A DNA stretch of 64,000 nt from Virgisporangium aliadipatigenens (GCF_016863615.1 NZ_BOPF01000005.1:62001-126000), one strand, 5' to 3'; positions 45,544-55,457 are shown, counted from the stretch's first letter. Notes: generated by a model not told the origin, from the letters alone. Program-made: numbers and translations.

Positions 45544-46733
45544 ACGCGTCGGCGGATCACCAGGGCGCCGGTGATCACCATCGCCAGCCCGGCCAGGAGC
45601 ACCGACCAGCGGGCCCAGCTCCTCGAGGCGCCGGTGGACGGCTCGGCGGTCGCCGACCCCACTCCCGAGCGCGCCTGCGGGGAGGGGGACGGCGGGGGAG
45701 CCATCTCCTCCGGTGTCACGAGATGTCCCACACGCGCCGTGGCCGGCTGGGCGAACCCCCAGTCCAGCAACGAGATCGCCTGCTTCCACGTGCGCCCCGG
45801 CACGATCTCGGCGCCCATGAGCGTCACGACGAGCCGCCGCCCGTCGCGCTGCGCGGCGCCCACGTACGTGTGCCGCGCCTCGTCGGTGAACCCGGTCTTG
45901 CCGCCCATCGCACCGGGATAGTTGACCAGCAGCTGGTTCTCGTTCTGGATCTGGAACCCGGTCGGATCCTTGGGCGGCTGTGCCGGCCACTGCATCCGGT
46001 CGAGCGTGTCGTAGCGGACGAAGTCCTCCCGCGCGAAGTCGGCCCGGGCGATCAGCGCCAGGTCGTAGGCGCTCGACGCCTGGTCCGGCGCGTCGTAGCC
46101 GTGCGGGTTGGCCGCGTGCGTGTCGAGCGCACCGAGCCGTTTGGCCTCGGCGTTCATCCGCTCGACGGTGGCCGCGACGCCGCCCGCGCCGCCGGCGACC
46201 CGCGCGAGGGCGTTGGCGGCGTCGTTGCCGGACTGCAGCAGCAGCCCGTACCAGAGCGTCGACACCGGGTACTTGCCGCCGACGACCAGGCCGACCGCCG
46301 AACCGTCCTTCAGGTCCCGCACGTCCTCCTCGGTGGCCTCGACGACGAGGTTCGGGTCCAGCAGCGGCAGCGCCGCGGCGGCGAGGAGCAGCTTCTGCGT
46401 GCTGGCCGGCCGGCGCCGCACGTGCGGCCCGCAGGCCCCGACGACGGCGCCGCTGTCGAGGTCGGCGACGATCCACGTCACGGCGGAGAGCGTGGGCGGC
46501 GTCGGCGCACCGTCGGCCACGACCAGACCGGTGGTGCCGAGCTTCTCCCCGCCCACGGGCTTCGCCGTCTGCGCGGGCGGAACGGCCGGCGTCGGCGGGA
46601 TCGACGGGATGCTGGCGTACGGGCACGGCGTGACCGGTGCCGGCGAGTCGGGTGCGGCGATCGCGCCGGCCGGGAGCAGCGGCGACGTGGCCAGGGCGGC
46701 GCAGAGCACCACGACCGCCGACGATGTCCCCAT
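45522..46733 (-). CDS. Serine D-alanyl-D-alanine carboxypeptidase (PBP5-like)
   Basis: 403 residues. Signal peptide to about residue 27, a Pro-rich linker, then the penicillin-binding catalytic domain with all three motifs: STQK (S111-K114), SGN (S168-N170) and KTG (K279-G281). The C-terminus has a membrane anchor (about 375-393, WSVLLAGLAMVITGALVI) followed by RRR. It trims D-Ala from peptidoglycan stem peptides outside the cell. The PBP5-type C-terminal beta domain is short or missing, as in many actinobacterial DacA-like enzymes. Leaderless from TACCCT. Confidence 0.92.
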   Translation of the reverse strand: MGTSSAVVVLCAALATSPLLPAGAIAAPDSPAPVTPCPYASIPSIPPTPAVPPAQTAKPVGGEKLGTTGLVVADGAPTPPTLSAVTWIVADLDSGAVVGACGPHVRRRPASTQKLLLAAAALPLLDPNLVVEATEEDVRDLKDGSAVGLVVGGKYPVSTLWYGLLLQSGNDAANALARVAGGAGGVAATVERMNAEAKRLGALDTHAANPHGYDAPDQASSAYDLALIARADFAREDFVRYDTLDRMQWPAQPPKDPTGFQIQNENQLLVNYPGAMGGKTGFTDEARHTYVGAAQRDGRRLVVTLMGAEIVPGRTWKQAISLLDWGFAQPATARVGHLVTPEEMAPPPSPSPQARSGVGSATAEPSTGASRSWARWSVLLAGLAMVITGALVIRRRVQTTSRG

Positions 46734-46739
46734 GGCGCG

Positions 46740-46745
46740 AGGGTA
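46740..46745 (-). promoter_or_regulatory. Leaderless -10 (TACCCT) of the carboxypeptidase gene
   Basis: TACCCT, six bases, ATG 46733 on the minus strand. Confidence 0.5.
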
Positions 46746-46764
46746 ACCCGACCGCCGCGCGGGC

Positions 46765-49700
46765 TCAGGCCGCGGAGACGACCGGCCGGAGCGCCTGGAG
46801 GTGCTCGCGCACCTGCTGGTGCGGCATCGGCCGGGCGAACAGGAACCCCTGCCCGTAGCGGCACCCGCCCTCCAGCAGCAGCCGCTGGTCGGTCGCCGTC
46901 TCGATGCCCTCGGCCACCACGTCCAGGTGCAGCGTGCTGGCCAGCTGGATGATGCCGCGCACCAGGTCGAGCTGCTGCTGTGACGTGCTGATCGTGTCCA
47001 CGAACGACTTGTCCAGCTTCAACGTGTCGACCGGCACCCGGTGCAGGTAGCTCAGCGACGAGTAGCCGGTGCCGAAGTCGTCGATGGAGACGTGGATCCC
47101 GGCGTTGCGCAGCGCCGCGATGTCCTCGTTGATCGACTCGTGGTCGCCGAGCAGCAGGCTCTCGGTGATCTCCAGCGTGAGCCGCTCGGCCGGCAGCCCG
47201 AACTCCTCCAGCACGTCGAAGACCTGCGTCACGAACCCGGTGGAGCGGAACTGGCGCACCGACACGTTCACGCTGACGTACGGCGCGTCCGCCCCGAACT
47301 CCCGCACCCACCCGGCGGCGTCGGCGACGGACTGGCGCAGCACCCACGCGCCCAGCGGCACGATCAGCCCGCACTCCTCGGCCACCTGGATGAACTGCAG
47401 CGGCGGCACCATCCCGCGCCCCGGGTGCTGCCAGCGCACCAGCGCCTCGACCCCGCGCACCCGCCCGGTGGCCAGGTCGACGATCGGCTGGTAGTGCAGG
47501 ATGAAGTCCCCGTCGGCGATGGCCTGGTCCAGTTCGGTGCGCAGCTGCATGCGTTCGAGGACCTGCTCGTGCAGCGACGCCTCGTACCGCCGCCACCGCG
47601 CCTTGCCGCCGCTCTTGGCCGTGCCGAGGGCGACGTCGGCCTGGCTGACCAGCGACTGCGCGTCGTCGATGTCGGCGCCGGTGGCCACGCCGATGCTGAG
47701 GTGGGCGGTGACCACGCTCCCGCTGACCGTGAACGGCGCCGTGAACGCCGAGACGATCTCCTCGGTGATGTGTTCGACCTCGGTGGTGTCGGTGGCACCG
47801 TGCACCACCACCCCGAACTCGTCCGCGCCCAGGCGGGAGACGGAGCCGCGGTCGCCGAGCGCGTCGGCGAGCCGGCGGCTCACGGCGATCAGCAGCTCGT
47901 CGCCGACGTCGTGGCCCATGCTGTCGTTCACCACGCGGAAGTCGTCGATGTTGATCAGCAGGACGCCGGCGGTGGTGCCCTCGCGGGCGGCGTCGGTGGC
48001 GACCTCGGCGACGGTGTCGTGGAACTTCAGCCGGTTGCCGAGCCCGGTGAGCGGGTCGAGGTAGGCGCGGCGCAGGAGTTCCTGCTCCAGGCGGGCGCGC
48101 TCGGTGACGTCGCGCATGGTGAGCACGAGGCCCTCGACGGTGGGCTCGTGGCGCAGGTCGCGCACGGTCACCTCGACCTCGATCGCGGAACCGTCGGCGT
48201 GCGCCACGGTCCAGTGTTCGACCTCGTTGGGCCCGTGCAGGTGGGTGCGCACCACGTCCAGGGCCTGCTCGACGTCGTGCCGGCCGGCGACGGCCACGAG
48301 GTCGATCAGGTCGGCGCCGACCGGGTTCTCCAGGCCGAACAGCGGCTGCGCGGACGGGCTCGCGTACGTGATCCGGTTGTTGTCGTCGACGATGAGGATG
48401 ATGTCGGCGGCGTTGAGGATCAGCGTGCGGAAGTAGGTCTCGCTGTTGCGCCTGCCGATCTCGCGGTTCAGGGCGAACTGGTCGAGCATGCTGGCCGCCT
48501 GGCCGGCGAGCACCGGCACGGACTCCTGCAGTCCGACGAGCGCGGTCTCGTCCGCGGCGACGAAGAGATCCCCGCGGCGGGTGGTGCCGACGGAGAGCGG
48601 GCAGTGCAGGACCAGCTCGAACCCGGCCAGCGTGGCGGCGAGCTCGGCCGGGAGTTCGCCGATGTCGCGCAGGTCGACGGTGGTGGCCGCCGCCGGCTCG
48701 GGGCTCGCCGCCTCGTGGCCCTCGTCGACGGCGAGCACGACGAGGTGGTCGGTGCCGGGTGGGAGCAACCGCGCGATGGCCTCGTGCACGACGGTGGTGA
48801 CCTGTTCGCGGTCGGTGGTCGACAGCAGCGCCTCGCACGCGCGGCGCAGCTCCCGTTCGCGGCCCATGCTGCGGCGCAGCCCGGCGGTGACGACCGACAT
48901 GCGGGCGATGGCGAGCAGGACCAGGACGGCGGAGGCGATCGCGATGACGACGCCGTCGCGGACCGGCCCCTGGACGGACTGGAAGAACAGGATCGTCGGC
49001 GCGATGAGGGACGCGACGCCGAGCACGACGCGGCGGGCGTCGAGCTGGTGCCGGGTGATGACGCGCGGCTGGGTCAGCGCGGTCATCGACGGGTGCAGCA
49101 CGGCGAGCCCGCCGAAGAGGTAGAACAGGATCCAGCAGAAGTCGGCGATGCCGCCGAGCTGGAAGTCGCCGTTGAGCTGGCTGTAGGAGTACACCGCGTC
49201 GGCGGCGGCCAGGCACGTGCCGCTGGCCAGCATGAACGCGGCGCTGGTGCTGCGGGCGGCGCCGAAGGCGATGCGGGCCATCAGGGCGAGCGTCAGCACG
49301 TCGAAGATCGGGTAGGCGGCCGAGACGGCCTTCTCGCCCATGTTCAGCGCGGGGTCCGCGAACTTCGGCCCGATGAGGAACACCCAGGCGAGCAGCAGCG
49401 CACCGGCGGCGAGCATGAGCGAGTCGAGCATCACCGCACGGTCCCGGCTGACCGCGCCGGAACGGGCGAGCAGGAGGAAGCCGAGCAGCAGCATCGGCTG
49501 GTTGACACCGATCATGATGACGTCGGCGATCGACGGGGGCGAGTTGTCGCCCAGCTCCTTGAGCGCGATCGCGACCACGCTGCCCACGGCGAAGAAGAAC
49601 GTCCCGCCCCAGAGCAGCAGCCAGGGGAGCTTGCGGCGGGGCCGGTTGCGCCGCAGGCCGATGAAGTAGGCGACGCTGTTGCCGAGGACGATGCCGATGA

Positions 49701-49791
49701 AGGCGACCCCGCGCCACGCCGGTACCCCGGCGTAGAAGGCGGTCAGGAGCGCCGTCCAGCCGGCCAGGATCCACAGAGCCCGCCTCGACAT
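46765..49791 (-). CDS. Multi-pass membrane PAS-GGDEF-EAL protein
   Basis: 1008 residues; ATG 49791 has GAGGAGGT 4 nt upstream. The N-terminal third holds about nine membrane helices (residues 5-290), then a GAF-like region (about 310-440), a PAS (about 450-570), GGDEF (about 575-735) and EAL (about 745-1000). The diguanylate cyclase signature reads GADEF, a second-position variant that can remain active. The EAL site is complete (VEALVRW, VNVS Asn, LEITES, IDDFGTGYSSL, LKLDKS, AEGIE, GQGFLFARPM). So it can degrade, and possibly make, c-di-GMP under control of membrane and PAS signals. Function of the membrane sensor is unknown. Confidence 0.92.
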   Translation of the reverse strand: MSRRALWILAGWTALLTAFYAGVPAWRGVAFIGIVLGNSVAYFIGLRRNRPRRKLPWLLLWGGTFFFAVGSVVAIALKELGDNSPPSIADVIMIGVNQPMLLLGFLLLARSGAVSRDRAVMLDSLMLAAGALLLAWVFLIGPKFADPALNMGEKAVSAAYPIFDVLTLALMARIAFGAARSTSAAFMLASGTCLAAADAVYSYSQLNGDFQLGGIADFCWILFYLFGGLAVLHPSMTALTQPRVITRHQLDARRVVLGVASLIAPTILFFQSVQGPVRDGVVIAIASAVLVLLAIARMSVVTAGLRRSMGRERELRRACEALLSTTDREQVTTVVHEAIARLLPPGTDHLVVLAVDEGHEAASPEPAAATTVDLRDIGELPAELAATLAGFELVLHCPLSVGTTRRGDLFVAADETALVGLQESVPVLAGQAASMLDQFALNREIGRRNSETYFRTLILNAADIILIVDDNNRITYASPSAQPLFGLENPVGADLIDLVAVAGRHDVEQALDVVRTHLHGPNEVEHWTVAHADGSAIEVEVTVRDLRHEPTVEGLVLTMRDVTERARLEQELLRRAYLDPLTGLGNRLKFHDTVAEVATDAAREGTTAGVLLINIDDFRVVNDSMGHDVGDELLIAVSRRLADALGDRGSVSRLGADEFGVVVHGATDTTEVEHITEEIVSAFTAPFTVSGSVVTAHLSIGVATGADIDDAQSLVSQADVALGTAKSGGKARWRRYEASLHEQVLERMQLRTELDQAIADGDFILHYQPIVDLATGRVRGVEALVRWQHPGRGMVPPLQFIQVAEECGLIVPLGAWVLRQSVADAAGWVREFGADAPYVSVNVSVRQFRSTGFVTQVFDVLEEFGLPAERLTLEITESLLLGDHESINEDIAALRNAGIHVSIDDFGTGYSSLSYLHRVPVDTLKLDKSFVDTISTSQQQLDLVRGIIQLASTLHLDVVAEGIETATDQRLLLEGGCRYGQGFLFARPMPHQQVREHLQALRPVVSAA

Positions 49792-50071
49792 CGGTACCTC
49801 CTCACCGGCCGGTCTCCCGTCTGTCGGCGGGTGGGCATCCGTATCTGAGTGGTTCTTGCGCGAGACTTGAGCGGATCTTACGTTTCCCCTGGCCGTCGGA
49901 CCAGGGAGTGCTCGCCGCCGGTTTGGAACATTTCCAGATGCGATATGTGACCGCCGGAGTGTGACCTGTGCCACCGCCCGGACACGTAAGGCGTGCCTAA
50001 CGTGTGGTTCTGCCGTCCCACCTGATCGACGCCCTTGAGAACGCCGTTTCCGGTGCCGAATACTTGGTTCT
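49792..50071. other. 280-bp divergent intergenic region
   Basis: Lies between the GGDEF-EAL gene and the oxoamine synthase. It contains the GAGGAGGT ribosome site of the former (49796-49803) and a relatively AT-rich middle with TTGGAACATTTCC (about 49922-49934) and GATGCGATATGTGACC. No small coding frame stands out; both promoters must be here. Confidence 0.5.
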
Positions 50072-51334
50072 GTGATCGAACCGCGGGTACCCGGCGACGA
50101 CACGGTGGTGCCCGAGCGGTACGTCGGCATCTCCGACCTTTACGACGCCGGCCTCTACGATCAGGTCATCGAGGAGGTCGACGGCCGGCGGATCCGGATC
50201 GGTGACCGGTGGCTGGTCGACTTCGCCTCGTGCAACTACCTCGGCCTCGACCTCGACCCGGCGGTGCAGGACGCGATCGGCGAGCAGGTGCGCCGCTGGG
50301 GCACCCATCCGAGCTGGTCGCGGATGCTCGGCAACCCGCGCCTCTACCCGATGATCGAGGAACGCCTCACCGAGCTGCTCGGCGCGCCGGACACGTTGGT
50401 CCTGCCCACGATCAGCCAGACCCACATGGCGGCCATCCCGCTGCTGGCCGAGGGCGGTCAGATCTTCCTCGACTCGCGCGCGCACCGCACGATCTACGAC
50501 GGCTGCGTGCACGCCCGCGGGCTCGGCGCGACGTTCACCCGCTTCCGGGTCGACGACCCCGGACGCCTCGCCGCACTGCTGCGCGCCGCGCCGCCCCGGC
50601 AGCGGAAGCTGGTCTGCGTCGACGGCGTCAACAGCATGACCGGCAACCCGCCGGACGTTCCCACGCTGGCCGCCCTGTGCCGGGAGTACGACGCGCTGCT
50701 CTACATCGACGACGCGCACGGGTTCGGGGTGCTGGGGGAGCGGCGGCCCGACGAGTCCTCGCCGTACGGCTCGCGCGGCAACGCCGTGGTGCGCCACACC
50801 GGCGAGTCGTACGAGAACATCGTCCTGGTCGGCGGCTTCTCGAAGGCCTACTCCTCGATGCTGGCGTTCGTGGCGTGCACGCCGGCGATCAAGCGGCATC
50901 TGAAGGTCAACACCGCGACGTACAGCTTCTCCGGTCCGGTGCCGGTCGCCTCCCTCGCGACGGTGCTCGCCGGCCTCGACGTCAACGCCGCCCGGGGCGA
51001 CGAACTCCGCGCCGACATCTGGCGCAAGACGCGCCGGCTGCTGGAGCACGTGCGCCGGTTGGGCGTGCACACGCCGAACGTCAGCGGGTTCCCCCTGGTG
51101 GAGCTGCCGCTGCGGGACCCGGCCGAACTGCACGCGGTCGGCCGCACGCTCCTGGACCGGGGTGTCTACACCACCCTGGCGCCCTACCCGGGCGTGCCGC
51201 GTGACGAGGTCGGGATCCGGATCCAGGTGACGGCCGCCAACACCGATGACGAGCTGGACCTGCTGATCGAGACGCTGACCATGCTGGCGAACGCCGATCC
51301 GGGCCTGCCGCACCGGTTCAGGTCAACCGTATGA
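50072..51334 (+). CDS. Alpha-oxoamine synthase (AONS/SPT/CqsA-like, PLP)
   Basis: 420 residues. The fold-type I PLP enzyme has YDDAHGFGVLGE (PLP-stacking His/Asp), SNYLGL-type ASCNYLGLDLDP near the N-terminus, and the Schiff-base Lys in GGFSKAYSS. These enzymes condense an amino acid with an acyl-CoA to give aminoketones: biotin precursor, sphingoid base, or CAI-1-type autoinducer. No biotin genes are near, and the active-site loop (FSKAYSSMLAF) differs from the usual BioF TLSKA. The product is open: lipid base or signal molecule are options. GTG start with TACTTG five bases before. It is divergent from the GGDEF-EAL gene with 280 bp between. Confidence 0.85.
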   Translation: MIEPRVPGDDTVVPERYVGISDLYDAGLYDQVIEEVDGRRIRIGDRWLVDFASCNYLGLDLDPAVQDAIGEQVRRWGTHPSWSRMLGNPRLYPMIEERLTELLGAPDTLVLPTISQTHMAAIPLLAEGGQIFLDSRAHRTIYDGCVHARGLGATFTRFRVDDPGRLAALLRAAPPRQRKLVCVDGVNSMTGNPPDVPTLAALCREYDALLYIDDAHGFGVLGERRPDESSPYGSRGNAVVRHTGESYENIVLVGGFSKAYSSMLAFVACTPAIKRHLKVNTATYSFSGPVPVASLATVLAGLDVNAARGDELRADIWRKTRRLLEHVRRLGVHTPNVSGFPLVELPLRDPAELHAVGRTLLDRGVYTTLAPYPGVPRDEVGIRIQVTAANTDDELDLLIETLTMLANADPGLPHRFRSTV

Positions 51335-51803
51335 CCCAGTGCCGGCAGCGCAGCGGCCGTCCCGAGTAGTCGAGGTCGTGCTCGCCGAGCGGGGTGAAGC
51401 CGAGCTGCCGGGCGACGGCGTTCGAGGCCGCGTTCGTCACCGCCGGGAAGACGTGGATCTCCGAGACCCGGCCCTCGTCCCGGGTCACGTCGAAGAGGGC
51501 CGCCATGCCGCGGTACGCCATCCCCTTTCCCTGGAACGGCGGCAGCAGCATCAGCCCGGCCTCGTGGATCGTGCTCCCCGCCCACTGCGTCGCCCACAGG
51601 CCCACGATGCCGGCGTCCTCCCCGGTGTCGGCCACGATGCGGTAGTAGCGGTCGCCGCCGGCCATGCCGGCGAGGCGGTGCGCGTGGGTCTCGGCGATGC
51701 CCTCGGCGGAGACCGGCCCGCCCAGTTGGCCCATCACGGCGGGGTCGCTCTCCAGCGCCGCGGTGAGGGGCAGGTCGGCGTTCGTGTAGGGGACGAGTCG
51801 CAC
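51318..51803 (-). CDS. GNAT-family acetyltransferase (RimJ/RimL-type)
   Basis: 161 residues from GTG 51803, which has TACCGT seven bases upstream (GTG 51812 is an alternative). The GNAT acetyl-CoA loop is PFQGKGMAYRGMAAL (about 88-102); the C-terminal HVFPAVTNAASNAVARQLGF matches the RimJ/L group. It N-acetylates a protein terminus or small amine; target unknown. Its 3' end overlaps the oxoamine synthase by 17 bp. Confidence 0.85.
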   Translation of the reverse strand: MRLVPYTNADLPLTAALESDPAVMGQLGGPVSAEGIAETHAHRLAGMAGGDRYYRIVADTGEDAGIVGLWATQWAGSTIHEAGLMLLPPFQGKGMAYRGMAALFDVTRDEGRVSEIHVFPAVTNAASNAVARQLGFTPLGEHDLDYSGRPLRCRHWVIRLT

Positions 51804-51810
51804 GCGCCGC

Positions 51811-51816
51811 ACGGTA
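51811..51816 (-). promoter_or_regulatory. Leaderless -10 (TACCGT) of the GNAT gene
   Basis: TACCGT on the minus strand, seven bases before GTG 51803; overlaps the first of two direct repeats. Confidence 0.4.
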
Positions 51817-51851
51817 GCAATGTGGGGTTTCGCCCGGTAGCAATGTGGGGT
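51813..51851. repeat. Direct repeat GGTAGCAATGTGGGGT between GNAT and GAF-regulator genes
   Basis: Identical 16-bp copies at 51813-51828 and 51836-51851, 23 bp centre to centre, about two helical turns. They lie over the GNAT promoter and just before the GAF regulator, so they look like an operator. Confidence 0.6.
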
Positions 51852-51872
51852 GAGGTGCGTCACGATGGCTCC

Positions 51873-53165
51873 GTGGCCAACCCGTGGCTCGCCCTGCCCG
51901 CCGGCGCCGATCCGTTCACCCGGATCAGCGAGGTGGGGCGCGCGCACGAACGCTTCGTCGAGGGCGCCGCGGTGGGGCCACCCGTGCGCGAGGTCGTGGC
52001 CGACTCGTGGCGCCGCACGGCCCGGGCGCGGTTCGGGCCGGACGACATGGCGCCGATCGACCTCTCCGACGACGCGCTGGAGGAGTACCGGGCCGCCCAT
52101 CCGCTCGCGCGGGTGCTTCCCCTGTTCCGCGAACTCCTCGGCGACCTCGCCCACGACGGCGACCACCTGATGGCGGTCTGCGACGCGCACGGGCGCCTGC
52201 TCTGGGTCGACGGGCACCCGCGGGTGCTGCGCCGCGCCGAGCGGATGAACTTCGTGGCCGGCGCCCGCTGGGACGAGGCGCACGCCGGCACCAACGCCCC
52301 CGGCACGGCCATCGCCGTCGACCACCCCGTGCAGATCTTCGCGACCGAGCACTTCAGCCGCCAGGTGCAGCCCTGGACGTGTGCCGCCGCCCCGATCCAC
52401 GACCCGGCGACGGGGCGCGTGCTCGGCGCGATCGACGTGACCGGCGGCGACCATCTGGCCAACCCCCACAGCCTGGCGCTGGTGCAGGCGACGGCGCGCG
52501 CCGCCGAGGCGCATCTGGCCGCCGCCGGGCCGCCCGGCGGGCACACGGTGGCCGCACTCGGCCGCGACGAGGTGGTGCTGACGGTCGGTGGCCGCCGCAC
52601 CCGCCTGGGCCGCCGCCACAGCGAACTGCTCGTGCTGCTGCTGTGCCACCCGGAGGGGCGCACCGGCGACCAGCTCGCCGTCGGCCTGCACGGCGACGAC
52701 ATGTCCTACTCCCCGGTGACCCTGCGCGCGGAGCTGTCGCGGCTGCGCCGCACGCTCGGGCCGGAGCTGCTGGAGTCCCGCCCGTACCGGCTGCGCCTGG
52801 CGGTGGAGGCGGACTTCCTGACCGTTCCGCGCCTGCTGGACCGGGGCCTGGTCGCCGCCGCGCTGGACGCCTACGCCGGCCCGCTGCTGCCCGGTTCGGA
52901 CGCGCCGGGCGTGGTGCGGCTGCGCACCCTGCTGGACGGGCAGGTGCGCGCGGCGGTGCTGGCGGCCGGCGACCCGGCCCACCTGGACGCCTGGACCCGC
53001 ACGCCGACCGGCGCCGACGACGTGGTCGCCTGGGAAGAACTGCTTCGTGCGCTGCCGCTCGGTTCGCCCCGCCGGCCACTGGTGGTCGACCGGCTGATGC
53101 GCCTGCACGAGGAGCTCGGCCCCGTGATGCCCCACGCAACGTGGTTGCAACGTCCCGCTAATTAA
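51873..53165 (+). CDS. GAF-domain transcriptional regulator of the aldehyde dehydrogenase unit
   Basis: 430 residues from GTG 51873; GTG 51855 or ATG 51843 in the same frame are possible. An N-terminal helical region ([14 protein letters not shown]) and a GAF sensor (about 70-210: [42 protein letters not shown]) match the AcoR-type sensor half of sigma54 activators, but there is no AAA+ domain. Instead a C-terminal winged-helix-like region follows ([24 protein letters not shown]...[15 protein letters not shown]). It immediately precedes aldehyde dehydrogenase and DUF779 genes, the usual neighbourhood, so it likely senses an alcohol/aldehyde and controls them. Confidence 0.82.
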   Translation: MANPWLALPAGADPFTRISEVGRAHERFVEGAAVGPPVREVVADSWRRTARARFGPDDMAPIDLSDDALEEYRAAHPLARVLPLFRELLGDLAHDGDHLMAVCDAHGRLLWVDGHPRVLRRAERMNFVAGARWDEAHAGTNAPGTAIAVDHPVQIFATEHFSRQVQPWTCAAAPIHDPATGRVLGAIDVTGGDHLANPHSLALVQATARAAEAHLAAAGPPGGHTVAALGRDEVVLTVGGRRTRLGRRHSELLVLLLCHPEGRTGDQLAVGLHGDDMSYSPVTLRAELSRLRRTLGPELLESRPYRLRLAVEADFLTVPRLLDRGLVAAALDAYAGPLLPGSDAPGVVRLRTLLDGQVRAAVLAAGDPAHLDAWTRTPTGADDVVAWEELLRALPLGSPRRPLVVDRLMRLHEELGPVMPHATWLQRPAN

Positions 53166-53176
53166 CTTCCCGGGGT

Positions 53177-54700
53177 ATGACGCGCTACACCCCGCCCGGC
53201 CAGGACGGCTCCGTCGTCTCCTACGAGTCCCGATACGACCACTGGATCGGCGGCGAGTACGTGCCGCCGCAGCGCGGAAACTACTTCGAGAACCCGTCGC
53301 CGGTGAACGGCCGGCCGTTCACCGAGATCGCCCGCGGCACCGCCGAGGACGTCGAACGGGCCCTCGACGCCGCCCACGGCGCGGCGCCGGCCTGGGGCCG
53401 CACGTCGGCCGCCGAACGCGCGAACGTCCTCAACAAGATCGCCGACCGGATGGAAGCCAACCTTGAGCTGCTCGCGGTCGCCGAGACCTGGGAGAACGGT
53501 AAGCCCGTACGTGAGACGTTGGCCGCTGACATCCCGCTGGCGATCGACCACTTTCGTTACTTTGCCGGAGCGATCCGGGCCCAGGAAGGTTCGCTGAGCG
53601 AACTCGACGACGACACCGTCGCGTACCACTTCCACGAGCCGCTGGGCGTCGTCGCCCAGATCATCCCGTGGAACTTCCCGATCCTGATGGCGGTCTGGAA
53701 GCTGGCCCCCGCCCTCGCGGCCGGCAACGCGGTGGTGCTGAAGCCCGCCGAGCAGACCCCGGCCTCGATCCACCTGCTGATGAGCCTGATCCACGACCTG
53801 CTCCCGCCCGGCGTGGTGAACATCGTCAACGGCTTCGGCGTGGAGGCCGGCAAGCCGCTGGCCAGCAGCGCGCGCGTGGCGAAGGTGGCGTTCACCGGCG
53901 AGACCACCACCGGGCGACTGATCATGCAGTACGCCAGCGAGAACATCAAGCCGGTGACGCTGGAGCTGGGCGGCAAGAGCCCGAACATCTTCTTCGACGA
54001 CGTCAGCGCGAAGGACGACGACTTCTTCGACAAGGCGCTCGAGGGCTTCACGATGTTCGCGCTGAACCAGGGCGAGGTGTGCACCTGCCCGTCCCGGGCG
54101 CTGATCCAGCGCGGGCACTACGCCGACTTCCTCGCGGCGGCCGTCAAGCGCACCGAGGCCATCGTTCCCGGGAATCCGCTCGACACCGACACGATGGTCG
54201 GCGCGCAGGCGTCGAACGACCAGCTGGAGAAGATCCTCTCCTACCTGGACATCGGCCGGCAGGAGGGCGCGAAGGTGCTCACCGGCGGCCGGCGCGCCGA
54301 ACTCGGCGGCGACCTGGCGGGCGGCTACTACGTCCAGCCCACGATCTTCGAGGGCGACAACGCGATGCGCATCTTCCAGGAGGAGATCTTCGGCCCGGTC
54401 GTCTCGGTGACCTCGTTCAACGACTTCGAGGACGCGATCAAGACGGCGAACGACACCCTGTACGGCCTCGGCGCCGGCGTCTGGACCCGCGACGCCTCCA
54501 CCGCCTACCGGGCCGGCCGGGCGATCCAGGCCGGCCGCGTCTGGACGAACTGCTACCACCTGTACCCGGCGCACGCGGCGTTCGGCGGCTACAAGCAGTC
54601 CGGCATCGGCCGGGAGAACCACAAGATGATGCTGGAGCACTACCAGCAGACCAAGAACCTGCTGGTCAGCTACTCGCCCAAGAAGCTCGGATTCTTCTAG
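53177..54700 (+). CDS. Acetaldehyde/aldehyde dehydrogenase (ExaC-like)
   Basis: 507 residues. NAD-binding and catalytic motifs: [18 protein letters not shown] (about 160-177), FTGETTTGR, general-base Glu in LELGGKSPN, and nucleophile C302 in GEVCTCPSR. The EVCTCPSR form is typical of the ExaC/AcoD acetaldehyde dehydrogenases used with ethanol or acetoin catabolism. It oxidises acetaldehyde to acetate with NAD. The genes for the GAF regulator (upstream) and DUF779 protein (2 bp downstream) form one module, as in mycobacteria (Rv0458-Rv0459 arrangement). Confidence 0.95.
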   Translation: MTRYTPPGQDGSVVSYESRYDHWIGGEYVPPQRGNYFENPSPVNGRPFTEIARGTAEDVERALDAAHGAAPAWGRTSAAERANVLNKIADRMEANLELLAVAETWENGKPVRETLAADIPLAIDHFRYFAGAIRAQEGSLSELDDDTVAYHFHEPLGVVAQIIPWNFPILMAVWKLAPALAAGNAVVLKPAEQTPASIHLLMSLIHDLLPPGVVNIVNGFGVEAGKPLASSARVAKVAFTGETTTGRLIMQYASENIKPVTLELGGKSPNIFFDDVSAKDDDFFDKALEGFTMFALNQGEVCTCPSRALIQRGHYADFLAAAVKRTEAIVPGNPLDTDTMVGAQASNDQLEKILSYLDIGRQEGAKVLTGGRRAELGGDLAGGYYVQPTIFEGDNAMRIFQEEIFGPVVSVTSFNDFEDAIKTANDTLYGLGAGVWTRDASTAYRAGRAIQAGRVWTNCYHLYPAHAAFGGYKQSGIGRENHKMMLEHYQQTKNLLVSYSPKKLGFF

Positions 54701-54702
54701 AC

Positions 54703-55077
54703 ATGGCTTCCCGGGTTGAACTGACCCCCGCCGCCGCTCAGCTTCTGCGGAAGCTGGGCGGCGACCACGGGTCGCTGATGTTCCACCAATCGGGCGGCTG
54801 CTGCGACGGCAGCGCGCCGATGTGCTTCCCGGCGGGGGAGTTCCGCACGGGCGGCTCCGACGTGCTGCTCGCCGAGCTGCCCGTCGAGGGTCTCGACCAG
54901 CCGGTGTCGTTCTGGATGTCGACGTCGCAGTTCGAACGCTGGCGCCACACGCACCTCACCGTCGACGTGGTGCAGGGCCGGGGCAGCGGCTTCTCGCTGG
55001 AGGCCCCGGAGGGCGTGCGCTTCCTGATCCGTTCCCGCCTGCTGACGGAGGAGGAGAGCGCCGCGCTGGACGGCTGA
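54703..55077 (+). CDS. DUF779 protein
   Basis: 124 residues. Conserved features: VELTPAAAQLLRKLGGDHGSLMFHQSGGCCDGSAPMCF with three cysteines near 31-39, SFWMSTSQFERWRHTHLTVDVV and GFSLEAPEGVRFLIRSR. The CCDGS...C motif suggests metal or redox chemistry. The family is almost always next to an ExaC-type aldehyde dehydrogenase; it may help cofactor or redox handling, but there is no established function. ATG follows the dehydrogenase stop by two bases. Confidence 0.92.
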   Translation: MASRVELTPAAAQLLRKLGGDHGSLMFHQSGGCCDGSAPMCFPAGEFRTGGSDVLLAELPVEGLDQPVSFWMSTSQFERWRHTHLTVDVVQGRGSGFSLEAPEGVRFLIRSRLLTEEESAALDG

Positions 55078-55109
55078 ACGAAATCAGGTCCACGACGTGT
55101 GAGGTGACG

Positions 55110-55457
55110 ATGCAGTACGTCATGCTGATCTATCAGGGCCAGGCCGTCGAGCAGCAGGCCGCGCTCCCCGAGGACGAGCAGAAGCGGGTCCACGCGGACT
55201 ACCGGGCGATCAACCAGATGCCGGGCGTCACCCCGATGCCGCCGCTGGGACTCGCCGAGAACGCCACCACCGTGCGGGTCGAGGGCGGCCACACCCTGAT
55301 CACCGACGGCCCGTTCGTGGGGACGAAGGAGGCCGTCGGCGGCGTGTTCATCCTGGAGGCCGAGAACCTCGACGCGGCCATCGCGGTGGCCGCCCGCGTC
55401 CCGGCGGCCCGCTACGGCGGCGCGGTCGAGATCAGGCCCTCGGAGGTGTATTGGTAA
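55110..55457 (+). CDS. YCII-related protein
   Basis: 115 residues; GTGAGGTGACG precedes ATG 55110. YMLIYQGQ...VHADYRAINQMPG, LITDGPFVGTKEAVGGVFILEAENLDAAIAVAARVP and a final PSEVYW are the YCII/DGPF pattern. Actinobacterial members often accompany ECF sigma factors, which are not seen here. A His-Asp pair may be catalytic in YciI; role unknown. Confidence 0.88.
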   Translation: MQYVMLIYQGQAVEQQAALPEDEQKRVHADYRAINQMPGVTPMPPLGLAENATTVRVEGGHTLITDGPFVGTKEAVGGVFILEAENLDAAIAVAARVPAARYGGAVEIRPSEVYW

